A stretch of 64,000 nt of DNA, from assembly GCA_029204225.1 (NCBI GenBank), contig CM055103.1:42431368-42495367 (forward strand), in the 5' to 3' direction. Position numbers and translations under genes: made by a program. The notes beneath the pieces are model-generated. The model did not search any database. It was not told the DNA's origin and saw only the letters and a list, made by a program, of their open reading frames with translations. Of this stretch, positions 12,597 to 23,005 are shown piece after piece (positions within the stretch are counted from its first letter, which is position 1; every line of letters begins with the position of its first letter). Origin of the DNA: Diphasiastrum complanatum (lineage: Eukaryota > Streptophyta > Lycopodiopsida > Lycopodiales > Lycopodiaceae).

Positions 12597-13390
12597 AATA
12601 TCTCGGTTTGCCATCGATAAAAACAACCCTTTGTCCTTTTTCTTTTGCTTCAAGGATAATCTGTTTCCTTGCCAACCATTGAGTATTTGTTAAATCATCA
12701 TCCATATAAGTGAAGGTGCCTTTAAGCTTGGCCGAAGGGCTGCATTGCATTGTTGAAGAGAACAAAATTTGATAAATAAAACGTTGTCATCAAATTTACT
12801 TCGCCATGCAGTGTCGAAACCATCAGCCACCTGAGATAACTTGGAAACAAGTAAGTCCGTAGCTTCTTCTACCAGTTTCCACCATTGGCAATGCCTCTTA
12901 CTCTAATGTTGAAGGCTTTTTTGGCCCTTCTAGCTTGGTCATCCATTTGACTTGTTTTTCCAAGCAAGTTATCTTGTTGGAAGTCTCCTCCAAGACACTC
13001 TTTTCCGCAATTCTTTAAGATATATTTTTTCCTGCTCAAGCTGCTCTACTCGCCCTTGACACCAAAGAGATCCCTAACCAGCTTGCCATTTTCAGTTTCA
13101 AAGAAGTGTAGTTGTTTCTTAAGCCCGAGGATTTCTTGCCGAATAAAACTGAGGTCATAGGCAAAGAGACTTTCAATAGGTTTGGAGGGAGTGTAGTCAA
13201 CTGTAGACAACATGCTTGTAGTATTTGTAGACGCAGCCACATTGATTTTTCCAGGAGAGGATCCCTCCACAGCATCAATGGGACTGTCATAGGCTGCCAG
13301 CGATGGAGGAGGCATCTCCATCGCTGGAGGTGAAGAAGGCCGCAGCCCCTCCATCGCTGCCAGCGATGGAGGGGGAGATGTAATCAGCAA

Positions 13391-13426
<36 letters not shown>

Positions 13427-13456
13427 AGGGACACCCCCCTTCTTCTTAGGAGCCAT
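12597..13456 (-). pseudogene. LINE-B ORF1 (broken)
   Basis: Starts at ATG 13456 (MAPKKKGGVPTPP) and runs into a proline tract encoded by a 35-base G run (13391-13425). It continues with DYTPSKPIESLFAYDLSF and a coiled coil (GLKKQLHFFETENGKL). A stop after FGVKGE at about 13046 and further stops and shifts break the middle. The C-terminal segment KLKGTFTYMDDDLTNTQ reappears near 12700. Confidence 0.75.
13391..13425. repeat. Poly(G) run of 35 bases
   Basis: An unbroken run of 35 G on the plus strand, read as poly-proline in LINE-B ORF1. Such runs can form G-quadruplexes and are also prone to sequencing or assembly error, so the exact length is uncertain. Confidence 0.85.
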
Positions 13457-13490
13457 TGGAGCAGCGATGGAGCAGCAATTTTCAACCAGT

Positions 13491-14036
13491 AGAGAGAGAG
13501 AGAGAGAGAGAGAGAGCTTTATTAACGTCTTTTTCATGCCAAAAGGCGTATAAGACGAAAAGGAGTACAACATAGGAAATGGAACTCGGACGGAACAATG
13601 CCGTCAACAGAAAACTAAACTAAAACGTAATTCGCTGTGTAAAATAGCTCATCTCTCACGCAGGAGAGGAAATATATGGCCGTAGCTCAAACATCTCTCA
13701 TGTAGGAGAGGGAGAAGAATCTAAAATTTTAAGTTCTACAATTTTAACCAAGACCGGGCATCCGTCTCGAAAGAGAGCCCGGAAACCGTTGGCCTTAGCA
13801 TCTGCAATAATTTTCTCTCTCTCAGTCCATTGAATGGGCGTCAAGTCTTCATCCATAAAAATAGTAGATCTCTTTAGGCAACCTCTTTTACGTAGAACCT
13901 TTTGACGAAGCAAAGCATCCTTGAAACGCAGAAACATTGTGGTGGATTGGAGCTTACCCACCCAAGCAGCAGATATGACATCCTCTATGAGACCAAAGGT
14001 GGAATGAATGAAAGCATTTGCCTCAGCCACGAGGTC
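13491..14036 (-). mobile_element. LINE-C, 3' part (ORF1-only LINE)
   Basis: The 3' portion of a minus-strand LINE whose 5' part is at 23421-24051, separated by copia-1. It holds the end of ORF1, a UTR of about 180 bases, the 3' hairpin (ACGCC-TTTT-GGCAT on the minus strand, near 13535-13550), GACGTTAATAAAGC and a (CT)n tail at about 13491-13515. No ORF2 sequence lies between ORF1 and the 3' UTR, so the copy is of the half-LINE type. Confidence 0.75.
13698..14036 (-). pseudogene. LINE-C ORF1, C-terminal part
   Basis: Reads LVDLVAEANAFIHSTFG, then RSTIFMDEDLTPIQWTEREK and GFRALFRDGCPV. This is the RRM/CTD-type end of L1-like ORF1, close in pattern to LINE-A and LINE-D ORF1. It is the direct continuation of NVRIKGASFAGKD at 23421 once copia-1 is removed. 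It ends at 13698, about 200 bases from the tail. Confidence 0.75.
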
Positions 14037-14389
14037 CACCAAACACAAGAGGAAGAAGATGAATCACAAGAGCAATTAACAGAACTGATCTGTATTAAAT
14101 TGATAATGAGGGAGGGCGCCCATCTGCTCTTATAGAGACTTGACTAACACTAAGGTAAAAGCTATTTGCCTAAGATACCGTTTGGCAAAAGCAATTATGC
14201 TAATTACTAAATCTCAGAAATAGCAATCTATGTTAGCATAAATATAAAATAGTATAACTTAGGTACCTATACTAAAAAATGATAGTACCTACACTAAAAA
14301 TAGATAGTATCTATACTAAAAATAGAAATAGGCCTTCTAGCATGCAGGCTGGCCTCTACAATTAATTAATTAACCATTAATTCCTAACA
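14037..14389 (-). repeat. Copia-1 3' LTR (truncated)
   Basis: Matches 23066-23420 closely, apart from a deletion in the TATTCCTATTCTAGC region. Its outer end begins TGTTAGGAATTAATGG on the minus strand. About the last 60 bases present in the other LTR (23006-23065) are missing, and LINE-C sequence follows directly. Confidence 0.85.
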
Positions 14390-15290
14390 CTCCCCCTTAA
14401 TGGATAATTGATTATCAATAAGACCTAGGAGTGACCTGATTTTCATGACCAAGTCCTTTTGTGAAGATATCTGCAACTTGATCATTGGTGTTGTAGTAGA
14501 TCAACCAGCTTTATACTTATCTATAGAACCATCAGACTTAAACTTGTTTCTATAAAACCACTTGCAACCTGCTGGAAGTTTAACAAGATCCCATGTCTCG
14601 TTTTTCATAATAGAACTGTACTCCTCATCCATAGCAGTCTTTAAACTTGTTCCTTTGCAGCATCTTCCTAAAATAAAGGATCCTCTGAATCCAACACTGA
14701 AGCCATAAACGCATAATGCGTTTTTTCACCATCTTCACAATAGTTGACACTGGAACGTGTCAATCTCTTAGCTTCTTGTTGACTCGATTCTCCCTCATCC
14801 AACATTTGACTATCTTTTATAGTCTCAAAATACCATTTTGGTAACTTTGTAGGTGATTTAGAAGGAGAATAAGTATCAAATACTCTTGACCGTTCCTTTC
14901 GTTTACCAAGATCCATCTGTGTACTCATCCTTGGTACAATGTGTAGAAGCTATATCACACGGACCTGTATCTTCCCAAATATCATCTATGACAAGAGTTT
15001 TTGATGTAGGAGAAAATACATCCTCCTCATGATCTTCTAGGTTAGAAGACTCACTTTCTTCAAACACAACATCCCTGGCGATATGCCTTCTCTTCCTCAT
15101 CATAACCAAGGAATAAACACTTGATTGCCTTTGAATCAAGTTTTTGACAATTATCTTTAGGGATATGAGCATATGCAATACAACCAAAAACTCGTAGATG
15201 ATCCACTTTAGGCTTTATCTGAGGACAGGCAGATCTGTTGCAGGTGGCTTCTGAGGGCGGCAGGTCTGTTGCAGGTCCTTCTGGGAGCGG
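14390..15290 (-). pseudogene. Copia-1 pol remnant (integrase C-terminus, linker, RNase H end)
   Basis: In minus-strand order the readable pieces are KVDHLRVFGCIAYAHIPKDN (integrase C-terminal region, near 15190), ARDVVFEESES (near 15070), a linker with TYSPSKSPTKLPKWYFETI (near 14850), a scrap around the start of RT (WDLVKLPAGCKWFYRNKF-like, 14510-14610), and NDQVADIFTKGLGHEN (14440-14490), the usual end of RNase H. The RT body between the last two pieces is deleted. Several stops and shifts occur. Confidence 0.8.
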
Positions 15291-15319
15291 CAATACCTGA
15301 ACAGGTGGCTTCTGAGGGC

Positions 15320-15324
15320 GGCAG
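15320..15324. repeat. Target-site duplication GGCAG (left)
   Basis: GGCAG lies directly outside the left end of the gypsy-type element and is repeated at 22642-22646 outside the right end. A 5-bp duplication is usual for LTR retrotransposon integration. Confidence 0.85.
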
Positions 15325-15767
15325 AGTTACGAATAGAGCCAGAGCTGATCTAGAGCTAAGCTATGAAAGCATCACATAAGCAAGACTTAAGCTATGAAAG
15401 CAGCACATAAGCAAGACTTAACCCTAGAAAGCAGGAAAGAGAGAGATTAAGGAGGCTAAAGAGAGAGATCAATATCATCAGCTGAATAACAAATGACACA
15501 TTTTCCCTACTTATAGCCAAGAGGAAGCCCTAAAAGGAAGCTTCCGGTGGCTAGGGCCCAATTGGGAGGGAAAATAGTGCGCCCTCCAAGAAGGCCCCCA
15601 CTCTCCAGTAATATGTCCAAATGGCCTAATAATGAATAATAAGGCCAAAGGCCAACCATATAGTCTAAGTGTCACTAATGAATAAAAAAGGGCCCAAGGC
15701 CTGCTTATGCATAAAGTAAAGTAAATGTAAATGGACGCGGCGAATGTAATGAGTCGAGTCCATAACT
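15325..15767 (-). repeat. Gypsy-type element, outer 3' LTR
   Basis: A 443-bp copy preceded on the minus strand by a short purine tract CCAGGGAG. The termini are AGTTAT and GTAACT. Confidence 0.9.
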
Positions 15768-15814
15768 CTCCCTGGCACAAAAGAAAAAGACCCAACTGCC
15801 AAAAAGAAACTCGA

Positions 15815-17057
15815 TCAAGTAGCAGCAAGCCCTGGTGCATCAACAGCTAGAACAACATCTGATGTAGAGGAATCAACAAGTGCAGCAAGAGCACGAGCCT
15901 GATCCGCAAGGGATGGTGTATGATAAAAGACATCAATAGGCTCCCATGTGGCCTCCTCAATAGGACGGCCATCCCACTGCACCAAAAACTGAATCTGCCG
16001 GCGGCGTCGACTATGGTATAGACGAACCTGTAATATAGCAGCAGGTAAAAATGGAAATAACTCTGGAGCAGTAGGAAACTCAGCATCACAAGGAGCGTCA
16101 TCCTCAATAGCAGCACGTAATAAACTGACATGGAATACATCACAGGCGCGTGTGGAAGCAGGAAGCTGTAAGCAATATGTAACTGGACTAAGAACCTCCA
16201 AAATGCGATAAGGCCCATAATAACGTGGTGCAAGCTTCTCAGTAGAAGCATGGCCCTGGACAAAATGATGACGTGCAAACCGTAGGCGTAGATAAACCAT
16301 ATCTCCAAGCTGAAATTCAACATGGCGGCGGTGACAATCAACTGAGGTCTGAAAACGCTGCTGAACATGCTGTAATGAGAACTGGCCCGGGTAATAAGCT
16401 CTCGAGCACCAAGGTATCCAAAAAGCCCGAGAAGGTAGAACTACATCAGCACCAGGAAGCCAATAAGGAAACTGGAAAAGAGATGGACACTCATCACGAA
16501 TAGCCGCATGATACACGTAACCATCAACCACATGTGCAAGGTGCCCCAAGAAAAGATAGCAGCATCGGAAGACTACCACCAAGGAGATCATCCTGACAAA
16601 GGATAGCTTAAAATGGAGAAATATGCACCAACATGGTCAAAAGCCCATGGTATCCATAGGGCCCATGAATGAGAAGTACCAATGGCATGCGGTACCCTCA
16701 AGGCCCATATCACGAGAAGAGCAGCATGCCAAAAGCTCCAGAAGGTCCAAGAAATCAATGCATCATCTAAAAAGACATGATGCATGAAAATAGTAGCAAC
16801 AAATCTAGAAATAGTAGAGGCCCCAACTGACAAACTGTAGCCGAAAAACTCATCCAGAAAGGCCTCATATGGACATACCAATCCATCATAGGATACACCA
16901 AAAACGGATGGAGAATCGGATGACCCATCGGAACTGGCCGCAAGTGTAATCCCAAAGTACACACCAGGCGCACAAGTGAGGAATAGAAGAAATGCACTGG
17001 AACGAGGAACAGGTTCCGCAACATCAGTAGCAAGCATCGGAGCAATATCCATGTGTA
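15815..17057 (-). pseudogene. Second copy of gypsy 3' coding region (integrase C-terminus, chromodomain)
   Basis: Two overlapping frames (17259-16588 and 16591-15815) carry the same sequence as 17967-18780. The downstream frame has FQLGDMVYLRLRFARHHF, APRYYGPYRILEVLSPVTY (GPY/F-type integrase end) and the chromodomain FLVQWDGRPIEEATWEP. This copy keeps about 430 bases (16440-16875) that are deleted in the other. Homology to the other unit stops at about 17057. Confidence 0.8.
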
Positions 17058-17458
17058 TCCGTAAAACTGCATATTTTTTATTTACAGCCGCGATGCCCCA
17101 TTTCCAATACACTATTGTTGGAGGCAAAAAATGTTGTGGAGAGAGGAATAGGTGGCCAAATGGGTAGTGTGAGCACTCTATGTTAAGGCCATGATGAGTG
17201 CAAGGTGAATGTAGCACATAGAAGAGGGCAACAATCATAATGTGGGGATTTGCAAGCAAAGACTTTATGGGGTGGGGGTGGGTTTATCTTTTTTTTTTCT
17301 CATCTTTAATCCCGTATCCTCCCCCCTTCCAAGTCGGTCGCCCATTGGCTATCTAGACCATCGGCCGCTTTGGCAGACTCTTGGCAGCCCGCTTTGAGCA
17401 TCGTCCGCACGTCTCGACCTTTGGCCGCCACCCAAACTATTGGTCGCCCGTCATCGAC

Positions 17459-17498
<40 letters not shown>

Positions 17499-17507
17499 TA
17501 CACTAGT
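17058..17507. other. Foreign filler DNA between gypsy units, with (TA)n
   Basis: This stretch has no counterpart in the intact-looking unit to the right. It contains a GT-rich part, a C-rich part with GGTCGCCC/CGGCCGC words, and an uninterrupted TA repeat at about 17462-17496 just before the middle LTR. No gene is seen. Confidence 0.6.
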
Positions 17508-17938
17508 AGTTACGAATAGAGCCAGAGCTGATCTAGAGCTAAGCTATGAAAGCATCACATAAGCAAGACTTAAGCTATGAAAGCAGCACATAAGCAAGAC
17601 TTAACCCTAGAAAGCAGGAAAGAGAGAGATTAAGGAGACTAAAGAGAGAGATCAATATCATCAGCTGAATAACAAATGACACAGTTTCCCTACTTATAGC
17701 CAAGAGGAAGCCCTAAAAGGAAGCTTCCGGTGGCTAGGGCCCAACTGGGAGGGAAAATAGTGCACCCTCCACTCTCCAGTAATATGTCCAAATGGCCTAA
17801 TAATGAATAATAAGGCCAAAGGCCAACCATATAGTCTAAGTGTCACTAACGAATAAAAAAGGGCCCAAGGCCTGCTTATGCATAAAGTAAAGTAGATGTA
17901 AATGGACGCGACAAATGTAATGAGCCGAGTCCATAACT
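17508..17938 (-). repeat. Gypsy-type element, middle LTR
   Basis: A 431-bp copy with the same termini as the outer LTRs and a small deletion near 17763 relative to them. No short direct repeat flanks it, so it looks like an internal LTR from recombination rather than a separate insertion. Confidence 0.85.
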
Positions 17939-17966
17939 CTCCCTGGCACAAAAGAAAAAGACCCAA

Positions 17967-18899
17967 CTACCGAAAAGAAACTCGATCAGTAGCAGCAAGC
18001 CCTGGTGCATCAACAGCTAGAACAATATCTGATCTAGAGGAATCAACAAGTGCAGCAAGAGCACGAGCCTGATCCGCAAGTGATGGTGTATGATAAAAGA
18101 CATCAATAGGCTCCCAAGTGGCCTCCTCAATAGGACGGCCATCCCACTGCACCAAAAACTGAATCTGCCAGCAGCGTCGACTATGGTATAGACGAACCTG
18201 TAATATAGCAGCAGGTAAAAATGGAAATAACTCTGGAGCAGTAGGAAACTCAGCATCACAAGGAGCGTCATCCTCAATAGCAACACGTAATAAACTGACA
18301 TTGAATACATCACAGGCGCGTGTGGAAGCAAGAAGCTGTAAGCGATATGTAACTGGACTCAGAACCTCCAAAATGCGATAAGGCCCATAATAACGTGGTG
18401 CAAGCTTCTCAGTAGAGGCATGGCCCTGGACAAAATGATGACGTGCAAACCATAGGAATAGATAAACCATATCTCCAAGCTGAAACTCAACATGGTGGCG
18501 GTGACGATCAACTGAGGTCTGATAACGCTGCTGAACATGCTGTAAATGAGAACTGGCCCGAGTAATAAGCTCTCGAGCACCAAGGTATCCAAAAAGCCCG
18601 AGAAGGTAGAACAATCCATCATAGGATACAACAAAAACGGATGGAGAATCGGATGACCCATCGGAACTGGCCACAAGTGTAATCCCAAAGTACACACCAG
18701 GCGCACAAGTGAGGAATAGAAGAAATGCACTGGAACGAGGAACAGGTTCCCCAACATCAGTAGCAAGCATCGGAGCAATATCCACGTGTAGCTGGGAATA
18801 TCCCCAAAAACTATCCAAGAGAGGAGAAGGAATTATCTCAAGGTACCCTAATGGTCTCGGAACACCAGAACAAAGTGGTAACTCAGCATCGGAGACCAA
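17967..18899 (-). pseudogene. Gypsy integrase C-terminus and chromodomain
   Basis: Open for about 310 codons. The second half reads FQLGDMVYLFLWFARHHF, LAPRYYGPYRILEVLSPVTY and FLVQWDGRPIEEATWEPIDV, an integrase GPY/F tail joined to a chromodomain as in chromoviruses, where it helps choose the insertion site in chromatin. The first half (PMLATDVGEPVPRSSAF) is not an integrase core. It overlaps the preceding ORF by 52 bases in the -1 frame. It has no clear ATG of its own, and no slippery heptamer is visible in the overlap. Confidence 0.75.
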
Positions 18900-21484
18900 G
18901 CGATATGGAGCAACCTGAAATGACAGGGAACCTGAAGATCACCCAAACAAACAGTAGCTGGAACGGAGGCAATAACCCAAGCCAACAGGATATGCCAAGC
19001 CTGACAATGAGCAACAATCCAAGGAACAGATAGAGAGCCACATGCATAATCATAGTGATATCCGCACCATAGGCGATCAGTAATATGGAAAAACCAGCAC
19101 CAATCAATAGGTCCAAATGAAAACCAAGCTATATGTAATAACCAGGAATGCCATATATCCATAGCATCAGCATGGACTGTAGCAAACCTATATGTAGAAA
19201 CACCAGGAGACGGAAGGATGTCCGTGTACTCATCTAGAAAGATCCCAGCATATAAATACCCTAGATAAGTAATAGTGACCATTTGGCAAATATCCTCGGA
19301 TGAAAAATGTGTAACAGTAAGGGCCAAAGGCGCATGAATCATGTTAGGAACCGTAGAAATATCATGAGGCAGAGCACAAACCTCAAGCAGAGATCCATGG
19401 AGTAAAGCGAAAGAAGATACAACCTGATCACCAATAGCGAGGGAACCATCAAACGTGGACCCATGAAGAACCCCATAGAAATCAGCAGGAACATCGGCCA
19501 TAACAGACTCAAGAGATAGAGATATAGAGACCAATGGAGAAGATACTGCACTGACCACCGAACCAGGAGGGCAATCTGAAGTATGTGCAAAAGCAATAGT
19601 AGAAATACCACCAAGGTATACGGTCTCAATATCAATGAAACCAGGAATGACCACTGAATACGATATCTGTGAATCAAGGCATATAGGCGCAAGGCACACA
19701 ACAACAACCTGTAAATCCGAAGCAGCATCAACCTGAGGAAGAGGACCCACGGATGATGAAAGTGAAGCAGCAACTGATGTACTCTGAATGGAAGGAAGAG
19801 CTGCATCGTCAGCCTTTGGCAGGCTACGCATAAATTGCTTCCCGGTAACCAACTGGAAGTCCCCCTGAGAATCAATGCCAACAAGTGAGTGTGTAACTGC
19901 ATCAAGTACAAATGTCAATGTCTGTTGTGTCAAGTCCAGTGTAACGGCTCCAAGAGATGCAAACCAATCAGCACCAAGGATAAGATCATAACGCTCCATA
20001 GGAATAATGTAAAGATCTGCCTGTCCAGAAAAATCTCCAATGCGGTATGGTAAACGCTGAAACATCTGAGAACTAGGAAAAGAATGGGAACTGGCAACCT
20101 CAACTGTGAGACGCTGTGAAGCAGGAATAGGTGAAGCACGTATCCGACTAGTGATATAACTGCTAATAAAAGAATGAGTGCTGCCAGTATCAACTAAAGC
20201 AATACACTCACGACCTGTAATACGTACACGTAACCGAATGGAGCGAGGACCAGGACGCCCTGTCCAAGTAGCATAGGCAAGTTGAGCATGGCAAGTAGCA
20301 AGAAGTAAATTAGTGGAAGGCTCAGAGGATAGGTCAGGCTCATCAGAAATATGAATGTAGATATCGGTATCATCTGGAGTAGTGCCCTCATGGTAAAAAA
20401 CAGCAGTAGTAGTAGGGAGAGGCTGACGGCAATCACGGGCAAAATGGTCAGGACTCTTACAACGAAAGCAAAGACGCTGCTGCTGAAGGTCAGCGAACTC
20501 TGCAGACGTGTAACGTCGGACAAAAGCAGGTCGAGGAGTCGGAGGACAAGGAGACGAAGGGACAATGGAGAGAGCTGGAACAGAAGGGGCAGGTGTAGGG
20601 GTGGACGCAGCGGGAAAAGATGAAGCAGAAGGATGGGGTCGGGAGAAGCGGGAAGGAAGAGTGTCAGAGTACTTATGCTGTAAAGTGCTGGCAAGAGACA
20701 TCACCTCAACAAGTGTGGGAGGATGGAAGGAAGAAACATCATAACGTAAAGCACCACGAAGCCCAGCAATGTAACGAGAAATAAGCTCAGTGGGCTGTAG
20801 ATCTGTGAAAAGATAAGAAAGCTCCATAAACTGATCTGTATAAGAAGCAAGATCACTGGTCTGAGTGAGACTACGGAATGTATCACGTTGGCGGTCGAGC
20901 CACTGAGGGTCAATCATAGCATGACGGAGGTCACGGCGAAAAGTATGCCATAAATGGAGCCCTTCCCGATCAGGATCAACTCTATAAACTCGCCACCACA
21001 TGGCGGCGCGTCCATCTAAATATAAAGCAGCCAACCGGATCTTTTGAGGATCAGTCGCAGGGTAGATCTGAAAATATGTGTCAAGCTTAGCAAACCAATT
21101 CTCTAATAAGTTCCCGTCAGAGAAACCGGAATAGGTAGCAAGTTGTACCCTATCACGAAAGTCTCGAGCAAAGTGTGGCTCAGGAAGTGGGGGACGTGAA
21201 AAGAAACCAGGAGATGGGTTAGGTGGAATGAACGGTCCACCACCAGGCTGACTAGCAGAGGAAGATGGAAATCCAAATGGAGGGGGAGTCCCAAATGAAG
21301 GAAAAACAGGAGCTTTACCAGGACCATGAGGCTGTAAAGAATCAATCTGTGACTGCATAGTAGCAAAGCCGGTCATAACGGTATCGAAGCGAAGAACGAG
21401 GTCAGAAAGGGTCTCATCCAAGCGACAAAACTGATCGGATAAGGTTTCTTGAGTAGTCTCACTCAGGGTAGGTGAATGTGCCAT
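18848..21484 (-). CDS. Gag-protease ORF of gypsy-type element with non-RT extension
   Basis: An uninterrupted ORF of 878 codons from ATG 21484 (MAHSPTLSETTQETLSDQ). It has a Ty3-type gag region (ENWFAKLDTYFQIYPATDP, WWRVYRVDPDREG), a CCHC zinc knuckle CFRCKSPDHFARDC at about residues 339-352, and an aspartic protease with ALVDTGSTHSFIS (active D near residue 432). The remaining 330 or so residues show no RT, RNase H or integrase motif. They read like PTTITYLG-type low-similarity sequence rich in hydrophobic and aromatic residues. Gag packages element RNA and the protease cuts it. Long and open, yet without the replication enzymes, so it would depend on enzymes supplied by another element. Confidence 0.75.
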   Translation of the reverse strand: MAHSPTLSETTQETLSDQFCRLDETLSDLVLRFDTVMTGFATMQSQIDSLQPHGPGKAPVFPSFGTPPPFGFPSSSASQPGGGPFIPPNPSPGFFSRPPLPEPHFARDFRDRVQLATYSGFSDGNLLENWFAKLDTYFQIYPATDPQKIRLAALYLDGRAAMWWRVYRVDPDREGLHLWHTFRRDLRHAMIDPQWLDRQRDTFRSLTQTSDLASYTDQFMELSYLFTDLQPTELISRYIAGLRGALRYDVSSFHPPTLVEVMSLASTLQHKYSDTLPSRFSRPHPSASSFPAASTPTPAPSVPALSIVPSSPCPPTPRPAFVRRYTSAEFADLQQQRLCFRCKSPDHFARDCRQPLPTTTAVFYHEGTTPDDTDIYIHISDEPDLSSEPSTNLLLATCHAQLAYATWTGRPGPRSIRLRVRITGRECIALVDTGSTHSFISSYITSRIRASPIPASQRLTVEVASSHSFPSSQMFQRLPYRIGDFSGQADLYIIPMERYDLILGADWFASLGAVTLDLTQQTLTFVLDAVTHSLVGIDSQGDFQLVTGKQFMRSLPKADDAALPSIQSTSVAASLSSSVGPLPQVDAASDLQVVVVCLAPICLDSQISYSVVIPGFIDIETVYLGGISTIAFAHTSDCPPGSVVSAVSSPLVSISLSLESVMADVPADFYGVLHGSTFDGSLAIGDQVVSSFALLHGSLLEVCALPHDISTVPNMIHAPLALTVTHFSSEDICQMVTITYLGYLYAGIFLDEYTDILPSPGVSTYRFATVHADAMDIWHSWLLHIAWFSFGPIDWCWFFHITDRLWCGYHYDYACGSLSVPWIVAHCQAWHILLAWVIASVPATVCLGDLQVPCHFRLLHIAWSPMLSYHFVLVFRDH

Positions 21485-22177
21485 AATGATAGTGGAAGGA
21501 ATAGACGAAATCTTGAGAGAGCCGACTCTTGTCGTCACCCCAAATTAGTCTATTAAAACCACGATTATCACAACTAAGAAAGGACAGCAATCAGCAAATG
21601 AAAAAAAGTGAAAATGAAGGCTGTAAAAATGCGCTGGACAGCCAGGAGGCAAGTGACAAATTGGAGTATCAAACGGAGTCGGAATTTCGTGAAATTTGGT
21701 TGAGGATGGGCGATGGACAGCCTGCAAACAAGGTGTGAAAAATGGCTGCAAACGGAGACAAAAACGGACGAAAGTGACAAGTATGAAGCGGCTGGACAGC
21801 CTGCAAACAAAAGTGAAAAGAGGGCTGAAAATGGAAGGAGGAACGGACGAAAGAGATGAGGGAATGGAGAGCCTGCAAACAAGCTGGAAATGGGTGGTAG
21901 AGGGTTGGAACTTGGGCGCCGGAAATAATCTGCCCAAAAAACAAAAAAAAAAAAAAAAAAAAATTTCCGACAACCAAATTTAGCGGAAGTACTTCCACTA
22001 ACTATCTGCTAAAAGCTCCGCCAAGGAAAATGCTTTGATAGGAGCTGGTCCTCCTCCAAACTGTGCTGAATGTTGCTGAAGCAAAGAGACGAAAGCCCTC
22101 AGCAAAGAGAGAAAAATCAGCAAGGAAAATGGGCACCCAATCAGAAAATCAAATCTGAAATTCAGCAATCAGGAAAG

Positions 22178-22190
22178 TGCTCTGATACCA
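22178..22190 (-). promoter_or_regulatory. Gypsy-type primer binding site
   Basis: On the minus strand TGGTATCAGAGCA, complementary to the 3' end of plant initiator tRNA-Met. It lies 8 bases from the 5' LTR. Confidence 0.85.
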
Positions 22191-22198
22191 AGTTACCA

Positions 22199-22641
22199 AG
22201 TTACAAATAGAGCCAGAGCTGATCTAGAGCTAAGCTATGAAAGCATCACATAAGCAAGACTTAAGCTATGAAAGCAGCACATAAGCAAGACTTGACCCTA
22301 GAAAGCAGGAAAGAGAGAGATTAATTAGACTAAAGAGAGAGATCAATATTATCAGCTGAATAACAAATGACACAGTTTCCCTACTTATAGCCAAGAGGAA
22401 GCCCTAAAAGGAAGCTTCCGGTGGCTAGGGCCCAACTGGGAGGGAAAATAGTGCGCCCTCCAAGAAGGCCCTCACTCTCCAGTAATATGCCCAAATGGCC
22501 TAATAATGAATAATAAGGCCAAAGGCCAACCATATAGTCTAAGTGTCACTAATGAATAAAAAAGGGCCCAAGGCCTGCTTACGCATAAAGTAAAGTAGAT
22601 GTAAATGGACGCAGCGAATGTAATGAGCCGAGTCCATAACT
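22199..22641 (-). repeat. Gypsy-type element, 5' LTR
   Basis: A 443-bp copy, the same length as the outer 3' LTR. It is followed on the plus strand by GGCAG (22642-22646), the partner of the left duplication. Confidence 0.9.
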
Positions 22642-22654
22642 GGCAGTATCTGTG

Positions 22655-22820
22655 CAGGTGATATCCAAGGAAGGCAACAATTGGGCAGGTATTATCTGAG
22701 AAATATCCTTAAAAAATTGTTGCATGCAAGATCTGGACAGGTGATATCCAGGGAAGGCAACAATTGGGCAGGTATTATCTAAGGAAGATATCCTCAAATA
22801 CTGTTGCATGCAAGTATATT
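22655..22820 (-). repeat. Tandem repeat in copia-1 leader (unit about 83 bp, two copies)
   Basis: CAGGTGATATCCARGGAAGGCAACAATTGGGCAGG starts at 22655 and again at 22738. It lies in the untranslated leader between the primer site and the nested gypsy element. Confidence 0.75.
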
Positions 22821-22992
22821 CTTAGTGGAAAGCCCATCATCTGTGTAAGACAACGATGGGGAGCCTTCATGAATCTGTTCTTCCGGAGTCAAGCAAGTTA
22901 CAGGGATCTAACTACAGCTTGTAGAAGTTCAAACTGAAGAATATACTTATGGACAGGGATTATTGGGAAATTGTCACGGGACAAGAGGTGAT

Positions 22993-23005
22993 GGCTCTGA
23001 TACCA
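22993..23005 (-). promoter_or_regulatory. Copia-1 primer binding site
   Basis: Minus-strand TGGTATCAGAGCC directly abuts the LTR end, as usual for tRNA-iMet-primed plant copia elements. Confidence 0.85.

Larger units (their letters stand above)
10371..13490 (-). mobile_element. LINE-B, 3'-truncated and internally deleted
   Basis: A minus-strand LINE of the same family as LINE-D. Its 5' end sits directly against the (GA)n tail of LINE-C (13491 onward). It retains ORF1, the endonuclease and the C-terminal half of ORF2. About 1.1 kb carrying the reverse transcriptase core is deleted near 11458-11470, and the 3' end is lost: homology stops inside ORF2 at the ITQFF motif (10371), next to repeat X. 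Confidence 0.8.
15325..22641 (-). mobile_element. Gypsy-type element with three LTRs, nested in copia-1
   Basis: The outer LTRs (15325-15767 and 22199-22641) are both 443 bp and begin and end AGTTAT/GTAACT rather than TG/CA. A third LTR lies at 17508-17938. From the 5' LTR on the minus strand come an 8-base spacer, a tRNA-iMet-type primer site (22178-22190), a gag-protease ORF, a stretch with no RT, RNase H or integrase core, an integrase C-terminus plus chromodomain, the middle LTR, foreign DNA, a second integrase C-terminus plus chromodomain, and the outer 3' LTR. Perfect GGCAG duplications flank the whole. It cannot be autonomous. Confidence 0.85.

Noticed and set aside
13902-14135. Plus-strand frame across the LINE-C/copia-1 junction
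   Set aside because: It spans an insertion boundary and opposes the LINE ORF1 frame, so it is chance.
18848-18899. Programmed -1 frameshift between the gypsy gag-protease ORF and the chromodomain ORF
   Set aside because: The frames are in -1 relation with a 52-base overlap, but no slippery heptamer is visible, and the element is rearranged here, so an ordinary indel is more likely.
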